Positions 8,659 through 17,655 are shown, counted from the first letter of the stretch. The stretch: DNA of 53,286 nt from Lawsonibacter hominis (GCF_014287895.1 NZ_JACOPP010000021.1:1-53286); one strand, 5' to 3'. The notes: generated by a model not told the origin, from the sequence alone. Translations and numbers: made by a program.

Positions 8659-9960
8659 ATGAACCCGCATCGTGAAGAATACAGCAAGAAGAAAATCAGC
8701 GTGGAACAGGCGCTCTCCATGGTCAAGTCCGGGGACATGATCTGGACCTCCTACAACGGCCTGGAGCCTGCCGCCTTTATGAGCAAACTCCACACCATTG
8801 CACCGCGGGTGGAGAACGTGGTTCTGCGCCATGCCGGCGTCTACCGTCCCTATCCCTTCGTGATGGATCCCGCCTGCAAGGGCCATATCATCCCCTGTAC
8901 AGGCTTCTCCGATGATTATACTCGGGCCATGCACGACACCAGGAACACCTGGTTCATGCCCGCCCATCTGAGCACTGGCTTCGCCCGGGCCGGATTGGAG
9001 GAGACCGGGATTGACATCTTTGTCTGTATGGTCTCTCCCATGGATGACCAGGGCTACTTCCGCATGTCTCTGAGCGTCATCGCCGAGCAGGAGGCCGCCG
9101 AGATGGCCAAGATGATCATTCTGGAGGTCAACCCCAATCTGCCCCAGACCAACGGCGACGTGGAGATTCATATTTCCGATGTGGACTACCTCTATGAGAG
9201 CAACGAGCCCATCGTGGCTTTTGAGGAGGGTGCCCCCGGTGAGGTGGATATGAAGATCGGCAAATACGTAGCCGACCTGGTGCCCGACGGAGCCACTATC
9301 CAACTGGGTATCGGCAACATCCCCAACGCTGCCGCTCTGTACTTCATGGAGAAAAACGACCTTGGAATTCACACCGAGATGATCACCAGCAGCATGGCTA
9401 AGTTGGCTGAGGCCGGCGTTGTCAACGGCAAAAAAAAGACCCTCCACCGGGGAAAGATCATCGGGAACTTTGCCCTGGGCTCCCAGGAACTGTACGACTT
9501 TATCGACCAGAACCCCGCCGTCTGGCTCATGCGGGGCTCCTACACCAACGACCCCTATGTCATCGCGCAGAACGACAACATGATCTCCATCAACTCCGCC
9601 ATCCAGGTGGACATGATGGGTCAGATCTGTTCTGAGAGCATGGGTCCCATCCAGTATACCGGCACCGGCGGCGCGGCAGACTTTGCCATTGGCGCCAACC
9701 ACGCCAAGGGCGGAAAGGCCATCATCGCTATCCGCTCCACTGCTAAGAAGGGCACGATCTCTACCATCCAGCCCATACTTACCCCCGGCTCCATCGTCTC
9801 CATCAGCCGCAATGACATCGACTATATCGTCACCGAGTACGGTATTGCTAAAATGAGAGGCGTCCCCGTCTCCGGCCGTGTGGAAAACCTGATCAACATT
9901 GCCCATCCCGACTTCCGTGACATGCTGCGCGCGGGTGCAGAGCAGTATAAACTTTGGTAA
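8659..9960 (+). CDS. Class I CoA-transferase (4-hydroxybutyrate/butyryl-CoA:acetate type)
   Basis: This 433-residue protein resembles the acetyl-CoA hydrolase/transferase family that includes 4-hydroxybutyrate CoA-transferase and butyryl-CoA:acetate CoA-transferase. Visible family motifs are QLGIGNIPNAA, IHTEMITSSMAKLAEAGV (with the Glu expected to form the glutamyl-CoA thioester), GGAADFAIGA and VTEYGIAKMRG. It would swap CoA between acetyl-CoA and a free acid, activating the imported substrate. The start at 8659 has GGGAGG 8 bases upstream; the in-frame upstream sequence overlaps the permease gene. It lies between permease and crotonase in the sigma-54 unit. Acid specificity is not decidable from sequence alone. 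Confidence 0.92.
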   Translation: MNPHREEYSKKKISVEQALSMVKSGDMIWTSYNGLEPAAFMSKLHTIAPRVENVVLRHAGVYRPYPFVMDPACKGHIIPCTGFSDDYTRAMHDTRNTWFMPAHLSTGFARAGLEETGIDIFVCMVSPMDDQGYFRMSLSVIAEQEAAEMAKMIILEVNPNLPQTNGDVEIHISDVDYLYESNEPIVAFEEGAPGEVDMKIGKYVADLVPDGATIQLGIGNIPNAAALYFMEKNDLGIHTEMITSSMAKLAEAGVVNGKKKTLHRGKIIGNFALGSQELYDFIDQNPAVWLMRGSYTNDPYVIAQNDNMISINSAIQVDMMGQICSESMGPIQYTGTGGAADFAIGANHAKGGKAIIAIRSTAKKGTISTIQPILTPGSIVSISRNDIDYIVTEYGIAKMRGVPVSGRVENLINIAHPDFRDMLRAGAEQYKLW

Positions 9961-9980
9961 AATAAGAAAGGAGAAGCACT

Positions 9981-10760
9981 ATGGAATACCTGTCTTTGAA
10001 GAAAGAGGGCCACATCGGCATTATTACCCTGGACCGTCCCCCGGTTAACGCCCTGAACTATCAGGCCTACAGCGAGATTTTCGAGGTCTTCGAACTGGTG
10101 GCTCAGGATCCTGAAATCTGGTGTGTCATCTTCCAGGCCAAGAACAAACTCTTCTGCGCCGGAAACGACCTGAACGAATTGGACGAGACCGCTCAGAGCG
10201 GCGCCGAAGACACCCACGAGATTCCTTACGGCGATATGGTGGAAAAGGGCCTGACCTCTGTAATCAAGTGCAAGGTACCTGTTATTACCTGTGTCCACAG
10301 CACCGCTGTGGGAGCCGGCTTCTGCATCGCCACCTACTCCGATATCGTCCTAGCCGCCCCCGAGGCTAAATTCGGCATCACCGAGGTCACCGTGGGCATC
10401 ATCGGCGGCGGGCCCGAAGCCAGCCACTCTCTTCCGCCAAAGGTAGTCCGCTACATGGCCCTGACCGGCAATCTGCTCACAGCCCAGCAGGCCAAGGACT
10501 ACAACATGGTCATGGATATCGTCCCCCAGGATCAACTGCTGGAAACTGCCATGAAGTTGGCCAAACGCATCATCTCCCTGCCGCCCTTCACCGTCAAGTG
10601 CATGAAGGAATCCCTGAACAACATCTATCCCCCCGCTCACATTGCTGATCTGGTGGCCTTCGACGGGGACAAGACGATGCAGTCTCTAGAGTCGGAAGAC
10701 TATAAGGAGGCCCTGCGCGCCTTCCTGGAGAAGCGTCCCCCAGTCTATCACGGCAGATAA
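9981..10760 (+). CDS. Enoyl-CoA hydratase/isomerase (crotonase family)
   Basis: This 259-residue protein is a complete single-domain crotonase. The oxyanion-hole segments are KNKLFCAGNDLNEL (near 60) and STAVGAGFCIATYSDIVLAA (near 110). AKFGITEVTVGIIGGG keeps the first catalytic-type glutamate. The region of the second glutamate reads GPEASHSLPP rather than the standard GTQRL, so the reaction may differ from plain hydration. A GAAAGGAG site precedes the ATG. It closes the sigma-54 unit, with a terminator-like hairpin 10 bases beyond its stop. Confidence 0.92.
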   Translation: MEYLSLKKEGHIGIITLDRPPVNALNYQAYSEIFEVFELVAQDPEIWCVIFQAKNKLFCAGNDLNELDETAQSGAEDTHEIPYGDMVEKGLTSVIKCKVPVITCVHSTAVGAGFCIATYSDIVLAAPEAKFGITEVTVGIIGGGPEASHSLPPKVVRYMALTGNLLTAQQAKDYNMVMDIVPQDQLLETAMKLAKRIISLPPFTVKCMKESLNNIYPPAHIADLVAFDGDKTMQSLESEDYKEALRAFLEKRPPVYHGR

Positions 10761-10770
10761 GCCCGTATTC

Positions 10771-10818
10771 GGGACCTGCCCCAGACGTCTTCGTGTCCGG
10801 GGCGGGTTCCCTTTTATA
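10771..10818 (+). terminator. Terminator-like hairpin between crotonase and histidine kinase
   Basis: The arms GGGACCTGCCCC and GGGGCGGGTTCCC pair with minor mismatches and are followed by TTTT. It should end or attenuate the sigma-54 transcript before the kinase gene. No clear sigma-A promoter was seen in the remaining 45 bases, so the kinase operon may depend on read-through. Confidence 0.65.
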
Positions 10819-10862
10819 GATGAAGCTATACTCCGCCTCAGACGGACAGGAGATGAGCACCT

Positions 10863-12353
10863 ATGCTGTTTCACGATCCCAGTTGCCGCGCCGAAGTCAC
10901 ATTGAAAGAGAACCACGCTATGGGGATGTACCGCCTATGTCAGTTGGACTGGGTCGCCATCTGTACCAAAACCAACCAGGGCGCAATTTATATCGACGCC
11001 CAGCGGGACGAGACCGGGGCCGCGGGAGATATCCCCCAACGCTTTCTGGATCAGTACGGCCACGAGCTGACCTGCGACGATGGGATGCAGCTCTTTCAGA
11101 TGGAGGACTGCTACTTCCGCAAGATCCCCATCCGCCGGGATGCCAGCTACAGCGTTTTCGCCTTGTATTGCCGCAAAGGAGAAGATATCAGCCCGGCAAA
11201 TCTGGAGTGGCTGCAGATTTGTTCCGAGTTGAAGTACGCCTATACCCTGCTGAACAACGAGTCCATCCAGGAGCGGGACCTATCGGAAAACATCGTAGAC
11301 AGCATTGAGAGCGCCATCGTGGTCTTGGACCTGACCGGAAAGGTAGTCAGCTGCAATGGAAACATCCGCCACATGTTTGGCATTGGGGTAAGCACTCTAT
11401 TGAGCCGGAATTTCCTGACCTGTATCAACCCCGCCTGCCGCGACGCTTTTAGCGAGTGCTTCCAGCGGATAACACAGCTTGGTCAGCGCCAGCTTCTGGG
11501 GGACATAGCCCTCTTTCCGAACACCGACCGCATCGTCAATGCCACCCTGTCGCCCCTGCGGAACAGCAAGGGTCATCTGGTCGGGGGGGTGCTGGTGGGA
11601 AACGACGTAACCAGTCTGCGTTCCATGGAGCACGAGTTGCAGCAGAGCAAGCAGTTCAGCCTTCTAGGTCAAATTTCCGCCGGACTGGCTCATGATGTAA
11701 AAAATCCCCTGATGAACATTAACGGCTGCGCCGGCGCTCTGTTGCGCAATGGCGGCCTGTCGCCGGAGCATCAGGAGTTGCTCAACATTATTCTCCATGA
11801 GAGCGGCCGCATCAACAACGTCATCGAGCAGATGCTCTCCTTCGGCAATATCAGTGTCTCCCGCAAGCCGTCGGCTATGAATCTGAACGATGTGCTCGAC
11901 AACTGCGTGCGCATCATCAATCGGCAGAAAAACGGCAAACAGATCGATATGGACGTGGCTTTGGACCCGTCCATCCCCACACTGATTGCAGACAGCGGCG
12001 GTCTGCAGCAAGCGTTTCTCAATGTGCTGATCAACTCCGTGGAGGCCATTCAAACCAGCGGAACGATTCGGGTCTGCAGCCGCCGACTGCCCCGCACGGC
12101 CCAGGTCTCCATTCAGGACACCGGCTGCGGCATCCCGCCGGAGAAGATTGATCATCTGTTTAAGCCTTATTATTCCACGAAAGCGAGGAATGGCGGCTCC
12201 GGCCTGGGTCTTTTTGTGGCCAAGCGAGTATTCGACCAGAGTAAAGCTATCGTATCTATAACATCCGAGCAGAACATCGGCACAACGGTAACGGTAACGT
12301 TCCCGTTGCCGGAGCCTCTGCCAGCGGAAGGAGAAGAATGCCATGGAATATAA
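10863..12353 (+). CDS. Soluble PAS-domain sensor histidine kinase
   Basis: The protein has 496 residues and no membrane span, so sensing is cytoplasmic. Residues 1-130 form an unrecognised N-terminal module. About 140-255 is a PAS domain (VDSIESAIVVLDLTGKVVSC). The HisKA H-box is LAHDVKNPLMNING with the phospho-accepting His at about 277. The HATPase domain shows NVLINSVEAI (N box), DTGCGIPPEKI (G1) and GGSGLGLFVAKRVF (G2). This NtrB/AtoS-like kinase is the natural partner of the sigma-54 activator at 5500-6831, although five kilobases of cargo genes separate them. Being soluble, it may sense an internal metabolite or acyl-CoA rather than an external acid (inference). Its 3' end overlaps the next gene by 11 bp. 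Confidence 0.93.
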   Translation: MLFHDPSCRAEVTLKENHAMGMYRLCQLDWVAICTKTNQGAIYIDAQRDETGAAGDIPQRFLDQYGHELTCDDGMQLFQMEDCYFRKIPIRRDASYSVFALYCRKGEDISPANLEWLQICSELKYAYTLLNNESIQERDLSENIVDSIESAIVVLDLTGKVVSCNGNIRHMFGIGVSTLLSRNFLTCINPACRDAFSECFQRITQLGQRQLLGDIALFPNTDRIVNATLSPLRNSKGHLVGGVLVGNDVTSLRSMEHELQQSKQFSLLGQISAGLAHDVKNPLMNINGCAGALLRNGGLSPEHQELLNIILHESGRINNVIEQMLSFGNISVSRKPSAMNLNDVLDNCVRIINRQKNGKQIDMDVALDPSIPTLIADSGGLQQAFLNVLINSVEAIQTSGTIRVCSRRLPRTAQVSIQDTGCGIPPEKIDHLFKPYYSTKARNGGSGLGLFVAKRVFDQSKAIVSITSEQNIGTTVTVTFPLPEPLPAEGEECHGI

Positions 12354-13134
12354 GAAAACAGCCTTTCACTGTGAGGCGGGAGTGGCCACCATCACAATGG
12401 ACTGTCCAGAAAACCTCAACGCCATCGATGTGGATATGGCCAAAGAACTGCTGGAGCGTCTTTACCAGTGCGACCGGAGTTCAGAGGTCAAGGTCGTCGT
12501 GCTCAAGGGCGGTGTCAGAGCCTTCTCTGCCGGCGGGGACATCCGCTATCTTTACGACAATATCCAGCGGGGAGTTGTTGAATCCTCCGAGCTGGTCGTT
12601 TTGGTAGGCAAACTGGCCCTGGTCATGAAGCAGCTGAACAAGCTGGTTATCTGCGCGGTCAGTGGCTCCGCCGCCGGAGCCGGGGCCAACCTGGCCCTGT
12701 CCGGAGACTTTGTGGTCTGTTCGGAAAACGCCCGGTTTATCCAGGCGTTTGTGGGCATCGCTCTGGTACCAGACACCGGCGGTCCCTATCTGCTCAGCCG
12801 AAGCATCGGCGCTCAGCGGGCCCTTGAGATGTGCATTACCGGTCGTCCTGTTCCCGCGGAGGAGGCCCTCCGGCTGGGGCTGGTCCACGAGATCTGTCCC
12901 AGAGAGGAACTGGAGGAGCGCACCATGGCCTTGGCCCGCAAGTTGGCCGCCGGGCCGCTCTTCGCCTATACCAACATCAAAAAGCAGGTCTATGGCGCCG
13001 CGTTCCACGACTACGACCGTTACCTCCATCAGGTGGAGGAGACGACAATGAACTCCTGCGCGGACACCCACGACTACAGGGAGGGCGTACGGGCTTTTGT
13101 GGAAAAGCGTTCTCCCCAGTTCAACGGGACCTAG
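12343..13134 (+). CDS. PaaG-like enoyl-CoA isomerase/hydratase (crotonase family)
   Basis: This 263-residue crotonase has an oxyanion-hole segment VRAFSAGGDIRYL and SGSAAGAGANLALSGDFVV. Where hydratases carry the first catalytic Glu it reads FIQAFVGIALVPDTGG, so the glutamate is missing and an Asp sits in VPDTGG. That pattern is typical of PaaG-type isomerases (1,2-epoxyphenylacetyl-CoA isomerase and delta-3,delta-2-enoyl-CoA isomerases), so double-bond or ring isomerisation is more likely than hydration (family knowledge plus inference). It overlaps the kinase gene by 11 bp, with a GGAAGGAG site inside that gene, indicating translational coupling. Confidence 0.9.
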   Translation: MEYKKTAFHCEAGVATITMDCPENLNAIDVDMAKELLERLYQCDRSSEVKVVVLKGGVRAFSAGGDIRYLYDNIQRGVVESSELVVLVGKLALVMKQLNKLVICAVSGSAAGAGANLALSGDFVVCSENARFIQAFVGIALVPDTGGPYLLSRSIGAQRALEMCITGRPVPAEEALRLGLVHEICPREELEERTMALARKLAAGPLFAYTNIKKQVYGAAFHDYDRYLHQVEETTMNSCADTHDYREGVRAFVEKRSPQFNGT

Positions 13135-13181
13135 TGGCGATGCCCTGTCCCGGATGCCTTTTATGAGGAGGAATCTGCTTC

Positions 13182-14399
13182 ATGTTTGATGAACTGATCT
13201 CCGCCGTCACCGATACGGCGGCTTTTTCAGAGAGTTTACACAGCTATCTCTCTCATTTTTCCTTCAACTCCGCCATCATCCTGATCATGATGATCTTTAT
13301 GGTCGTGGGCGCGGTGGACAAGATCCGCGGCAATCGGAAGGGCTATGGCGCCGCTTTTGACGAGGGCTTCCATGCCATGGGCCCCCTGGCCGTTGCCATG
13401 GTGGGCGTCATCGCCGCCGCTCCGGTGCTGTGTATGATCCTCCAGCCCATCATTACCCCCATCTACGCTCTCTTCGGCGCCTCGCCCGCCGTCTTTGCCA
13501 CCACGCTGCTGGCCAGCGACATGGGCGGCTACTCTCTGGCCATGTCGCTGGCTGGCTCCGACCAGGCCATCGGCAATTTTGCCGGACTGATTGTAGGAAC
13601 CACCATGGGGTGCATCATCCTCTTTGATATTCCTGTAGCCCTGTCCATTGTTCCGAAGAAGGACCGCTCCATCCTGGCCTGTGGTATACTGTGCGGCTTG
13701 GTCACGGTTCCTCTGGGCTGTCTGACCGGCGGGCTGGCTATGGGCCTGACGCCCTATTCGCTGAACCTGCTGGCCCTCATTCAAAACATTATCCCCGTCA
13801 CGATCATCGCGGTTCTGATCGCCATCGGGCTATGGTTCAAACCGGAAGCCATGATGAACGGCTTCGACAAATTCGGCGCAGTGGTCACTGCCGTCATCAC
13901 CGTCTGCACCGTTGTCGCTGTGTTCCAGTACCAGACCGGCATCCGCTTCCCCCTGGCGGAAATCATGGTAGCTGAGGATGCCAATGGAATGTCTCCCCTG
14001 AAAGAGAGCCTCATCACCGTGGGCAACATCGCGCTAGTGCTCATTGGGGCCTTCCCGATGGTGGAGTGGATCAAGCGTACCTTTCGCAAGCCGCTGATGT
14101 CCTTCGGCAAGCTGCTGGGCGTGGATGAGACTGCCTCCGCTGGGTTCGTGGCCAATCTAGCCAACAATATCCCGGTATTCAACATGGTCAAGGACATGAC
14201 CCCCAAGGGCAAGCTACTGAACATCTCCTTCGCCGTGTGCGCCGCCTTTGTCTTCGGTGACCACCTGGGCTTTACTGCCGGCGTCAATCAGGATATGATC
14301 CTGCCGGTAATCGTGGCCAAGCTCACCTGCGGCATCTGTGCACTGATCCTGGCAAACCTGCTCTCCGACAAGCTGCTGGGCAAGGCGGCCAAACTCTGA
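13182..14399 (+). CDS. eutH: EutH-like ethanolamine/amine permease
   Basis: This 405-residue membrane protein of about 10-11 spans resembles EutH over its length (EutH of enterics is about 408 residues), with FDEGFHAMGPLAVAMVGVIA, LASDMGGYSLAMSLAG and FGDHLGFTAGVNQD segments. EutH takes up ethanolamine across the cytoplasmic membrane. Here no ethanolamine ammonia-lyase, microcompartment shell or other eut gene is in the window, and the neighbours are crotonases and ETF. An ethanolamine-derived or other small cationic substrate is possible. AGGAGG precedes the ATG. The family call is firm; the substrate is not. Confidence 0.85.
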   Translation: MFDELISAVTDTAAFSESLHSYLSHFSFNSAIILIMMIFMVVGAVDKIRGNRKGYGAAFDEGFHAMGPLAVAMVGVIAAAPVLCMILQPIITPIYALFGASPAVFATTLLASDMGGYSLAMSLAGSDQAIGNFAGLIVGTTMGCIILFDIPVALSIVPKKDRSILACGILCGLVTVPLGCLTGGLAMGLTPYSLNLLALIQNIIPVTIIAVLIAIGLWFKPEAMMNGFDKFGAVVTAVITVCTVVAVFQYQTGIRFPLAEIMVAEDANGMSPLKESLITVGNIALVLIGAFPMVEWIKRTFRKPLMSFGKLLGVDETASAGFVANLANNIPVFNMVKDMTPKGKLLNISFAVCAAFVFGDHLGFTAGVNQDMILPVIVAKLTCGICALILANLLSDKLLGKAAKL

Positions 14400-14481
14400 C
14401 CCGGAGGGATGGTCGCCCCTGACGGCCGCAGCCTTTGCACCCGTACGCCCTAGTACTGCGCGCGGAAGAGAGGAGGACTGG

Positions 14482-15543
14482 ATGGCGCGAGAAGAGTGGA
14501 TTCCCCTAATAAAACTGGCAATCGCGATCTACGTGAGCGCTGCGGTATCTGAGCTATGTGGCTTTCCCTCTCCGCTGACCGCGGTGTTCAGTGCGGTGTT
14601 TCTCATGGCATATGGCAATACGATATACGGTGCTCTGGCCTACGGCCTGCTGCGAATCAAGGCACAGCTGCTCGGCATTGTCATCGGAGCCCCGGTGTTT
14701 TTCTTCCTAGCCCGCTTTGATGGCATCCCCAAGGCACAGCGACTGGCCCTCGGCCTATCGGTCAGCGCGTTTCTTATCCTGCTGGTCGGGCGAATCAGGA
14801 AACTGGATATACCGGACATGACGCTGTACTCTCCCGTGCTTATGATACAGTTCATGACCGGCGGCGATTCTTTCTATCCGGTAAAACGGCTTCTCTACTG
14901 CCTAGTAGGGATTGCAGTAGGGGTCGCTGTGAATATTATCGTGTACCCGCCAAGACATCGCGCAGCCCTGACCAGGTCTGTGCAGGAGATGGACCGCGCT
15001 CTTACGGCATTATTTGTGGAGCTGCTGGAGCACAAGCCGGTATCGGGCGTCGATTCTCAGAAGCTGGAGCATCTGCGCAGGCTGGCGGAACAGGTGCGGC
15101 ATTACGCGGGTCTTATGACAAAAGATTATTTTCTGGAACGGGACAAGGACAGGTGTCAGCGCTTTGCCCGATTCTGCCGGGGAAAAGCCGACTCCTGTAG
15201 TGCGCTGCTGGAGCTGCTGGCCAATCTGCCCAACGCAGAGGGACAGAAGGACCAAGGAGGATACGCCTGCTTTTTGAGGGCACTATTCCAGTCCCACCTG
15301 CAGCTGCTCTCCGGAGACCGTGAGGTCTGCCTTGCGGCTCTTGGGGAACTCCCGATTAACATTCCCTTCCACGAGCTTACCCTCTGGCACGGGCTATGTA
15401 CCTACAGGTCGGTACTGAAGACCCATCTCATGCGTTCTGATGAATACAATGCCTGCACCGGCAGGGAAGGGGCCGTGGGCCGGAACTTCTTTGAAACAAA
15501 CGGCAAAAACAGAACCAAATTACAGCAGGAGGAAACAAAATGA
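14482..15543 (+). CDS. FUSC/aromatic acid exporter-like membrane protein
   Basis: The protein has 353 residues. The first about 160 are hydrophobic with roughly six spans, including a repeated PLTAVFSAVFLM / LGIVIGAPVFFF pattern. The remainder is a soluble helical domain. This matches the ArAE/FUSC-like family (DUF939-type), whose members export aromatic carboxylic acids such as p-hydroxybenzoate. It begins after an 82-bp gap with AGAGGAGG and ends with an ATGA overlap with etfB, so it is firmly tied to the electron-transfer genes. It may vent an acid by-product that accumulates during CoA cycling (inference). Confidence 0.75.
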   Translation: MAREEWIPLIKLAIAIYVSAAVSELCGFPSPLTAVFSAVFLMAYGNTIYGALAYGLLRIKAQLLGIVIGAPVFFFLARFDGIPKAQRLALGLSVSAFLILLVGRIRKLDIPDMTLYSPVLMIQFMTGGDSFYPVKRLLYCLVGIAVGVAVNIIVYPPRHRAALTRSVQEMDRALTALFVELLEHKPVSGVDSQKLEHLRRLAEQVRHYAGLMTKDYFLERDKDRCQRFARFCRGKADSCSALLELLANLPNAEGQKDQGGYACFLRALFQSHLQLLSGDREVCLAALGELPINIPFHELTLWHGLCTYRSVLKTHLMRSDEYNACTGREGAVGRNFFETNGKNRTKLQQEETK

Positions 15544-16343
15544 ATATCTTAGTATGTGTCAAACAGGTGCCGGACACGACGGAGATTCGAATCGACCCTG
15601 TGAAGAACACGTTGATTCGGGACGGGGTACCGAGCATTGTGAACCCGTTCGATGGCTATGCACTGGAGGCAGCAGCCCGGATCAAGGACAAGGCCCCAGA
15701 GACTAAGATCGTGGTGGTCACCATGGGTCCGCCTCAGGCTGCGGCGGCGCTGAAGGAGTGCCTTGCCATCGCAGCGGACAAAGCATACTTAGTGAGCGCA
15801 CGGAGCTTCGGCGGGTCAGACACTCTGGCCACCAGCTACATCCTGTCCAACGCTGTGAAGAAGATAGAGACGCTGGAGGGTAAGTTCGATGCCATCTTCT
15901 GCGGCAAGCAGGCGATCGACGGAGACACGGCCCAGGTGGGGCCGGAACTTGCCGAGCACCTGGGCTATCCCCAGGTGACTTACGGCCTGGAGGTTGAGGC
16001 GGAGGAAAGCATGCTTATAGTGAAGAAGGAGACTGAGGAGGGAGCAGAACTCATAGGTGTGCGTACCCCCTGCGTGGTCACCTTCACCAAGCCCGCTTGG
16101 GACCCCCGCTACCCCACCATCAAGCGGAAAATGGCGGCCAACCGGGTAGAGATCCCGGTGCTGGACGATGCCATGTTTCCGGGGATCGATGCCGCCCGCA
16201 TCGGCCTGAAGGGCTCTCCCACCCACGTAAAAAAGACTTTTGTGCCCCAAAAGAAGAGCGGCGGCACGAAGATTCAGGAAGCAACGAACGAGGACTCCGC
16301 AAAGAAGCTGTTTCAGGCTCTGCGCGAGGCCAGTATCATCTAA
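15540..16343 (+). CDS. etfB: Electron transfer flavoprotein subunit beta
   Basis: The protein has 267 residues, normal for EtfB. It opens with MNILVCVKQVPDTTEIRIDP, followed by INPFDGYALEAAARIKD-like and IFCGKQAIDGDTAQVGPELAEHLG nucleotide-binding segments and a C-terminal arm LFQALREASII. With EtfA it forms the flavoprotein that exchanges electrons with the acyl-CoA dehydrogenase at 438-1565. Its start overlaps the upstream membrane-protein stop (ATGA). Whether the pair bifurcates electrons, as in Clostridium EtfAB-Bcd, cannot be settled here. Confidence 0.95.
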   Translation: MNILVCVKQVPDTTEIRIDPVKNTLIRDGVPSIVNPFDGYALEAAARIKDKAPETKIVVVTMGPPQAAAALKECLAIAADKAYLVSARSFGGSDTLATSYILSNAVKKIETLEGKFDAIFCGKQAIDGDTAQVGPELAEHLGYPQVTYGLEVEAEESMLIVKKETEEGAELIGVRTPCVVTFTKPAWDPRYPTIKRKMAANRVEIPVLDDAMFPGIDAARIGLKGSPTHVKKTFVPQKKSGGTKIQEATNEDSAKKLFQALREASII

Positions 16344-16357
16344 GGGAGGGAAGCGCA

Positions 16358-17377
16358 ATGGAAGCCAAAACGAAAGACCTTTGGGTATTTATAGAGACCA
16401 ATGGGGATGGCACTGCCAAAAACGTGGGTCTGGAACTGCTCACCCCCGGAAAGGCCATGGCGGCCAAACAGGGCGGAGCTCTGACCGCTGTGGTCATCGG
16501 TCATCACACGGACGCGGCTATAACCGCTGCCGCGCAGCACGGAGCAGACAAGGTAATCGTAGTGGACGGCCCGGAATATGAACACTACACCACCGACGCC
16601 TACGCCATCGCTTTGTGCACCTTGGTGGAGCAGTACGGCCCCACAAGCATGCTCATTGGCGCCACCAACAACGGTCGGGATCTGGGCCCCCGGGTGGCCT
16701 GCCGCCTGAAGACCGGCCTCACCGCAGACTGCACCGCCCTGGACATTGACGAGGAGTCTGGTAACGTGGCCTGGACCCGCCCCGCCTTTGGCGGCAACCT
16801 GATGGCCACCATCCTCTGCCCGGACCACCGGCCCCAGATTGGCACCGTGCGTCCCGGCGTGTTTAAAAAGTCCGCCCCCGTGGCCCTCAGGGCTGAGATT
16901 ATCCGCGAAAAACTCCACGTCCCCGCCGAGCAGATCCGTACGCAACTTCTGAAGGTCATTCAGGAGGCAGCCGGAGCGCTGGTAGACCTGGAAAGCGCGG
17001 AGATCATCGTCTCTGGCGGCCGCGGCGTGGGCGGGCCCGAGGGTTTTGAGCCTATCCAAGCCTTGGCCAAAGTCCTAGGCGCCACTGTGGGTGCCTCCCG
17101 CGCCGCCGTAGACTCCGGCTGGATCCCCCACAGCCATCAGGTGGGTCAGACCGGAAAGACCGTAGGTCCCAAACTCTACATCGCTTGCGGTATCTCCGGT
17201 GCCATCCAGCATTTGGCCGGTATGTCCAGCTCCGACGTCATCGTCGCCATCAACAAAGATCCCGATGCCCCCATCTTTGACATTGCAGACTACGGTGTTG
17301 TTGGCGATCTTTTTCAAATCCTTCCTGCCCTTACCAATGAGATCAAGAAGGCCCGCGGCCAGGGATGCGATAATTAA
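16358..17377 (+). CDS. etfA: Electron transfer flavoprotein subunit alpha
   Basis: The protein has 339 residues. The C-terminal FAD-binding domain is intact: SGGRGVGGPEGF, VGASRAAVDSGW, HQVGQTGKTVGPKLYIACG, ISGAIQHLAGM and AINKDPDAPIFDIADYGVVGD. The start at 16358 has AAGGGAGG 7 bases upstream, 14 bp beyond etfB. It is the last gene of the island, followed by about 400 bp without a gene and a terminator. It has no N-terminal ferredoxin extension, unlike some bifurcating EtfA proteins. Confidence 0.95.
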   Translation: MEAKTKDLWVFIETNGDGTAKNVGLELLTPGKAMAAKQGGALTAVVIGHHTDAAITAAAQHGADKVIVVDGPEYEHYTTDAYAIALCTLVEQYGPTSMLIGATNNGRDLGPRVACRLKTGLTADCTALDIDEESGNVAWTRPAFGGNLMATILCPDHRPQIGTVRPGVFKKSAPVALRAEIIREKLHVPAEQIRTQLLKVIQEAAGALVDLESAEIIVSGGRGVGGPEGFEPIQALAKVLGATVGASRAAVDSGWIPHSHQVGQTGKTVGPKLYIACGISGAIQHLAGMSSSDVIVAINKDPDAPIFDIADYGVVGDLFQILPALTNEIKKARGQGCDN

Positions 17378-17655
17378 TCGAGGGCTTCCGCTCCAAATTC
17401 CGGTCAGCGGCATTCACCTGCATATACCTTTTGAACATGCAAAAAACGGCCCGCAAAACGCGTGTCTTTCTTTTGGAGTTTCGCGCCCTTTTGTCGCTCC
17501 GTCCTTCGGTGATCAAACTGCTCGGCGGAAATAAATTCCGCCTCCGCCAAGGGTTTCGCCTTTGGGTGAAAACACTTGCACCGCGCAAAAGCGCCGCCCA
17601 CCGTGTAGGGCCCGTATGTTCCAAACAGCTTTTTTGCCGCATTGAGGCAAAGCAA

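Noticed and set aside
13182..14399. Part of an ethanolamine microcompartment locus
   Set aside because: No eutBC, shell protein or aldehyde dehydrogenase is in the window; only the permease is EutH-like.
14400..14481. A third sigma-54 promoter before the FUSC-like gene
   Set aside because: The best candidate has GG and GC separated by 11 rather than 10 bases and poor flanking matches.
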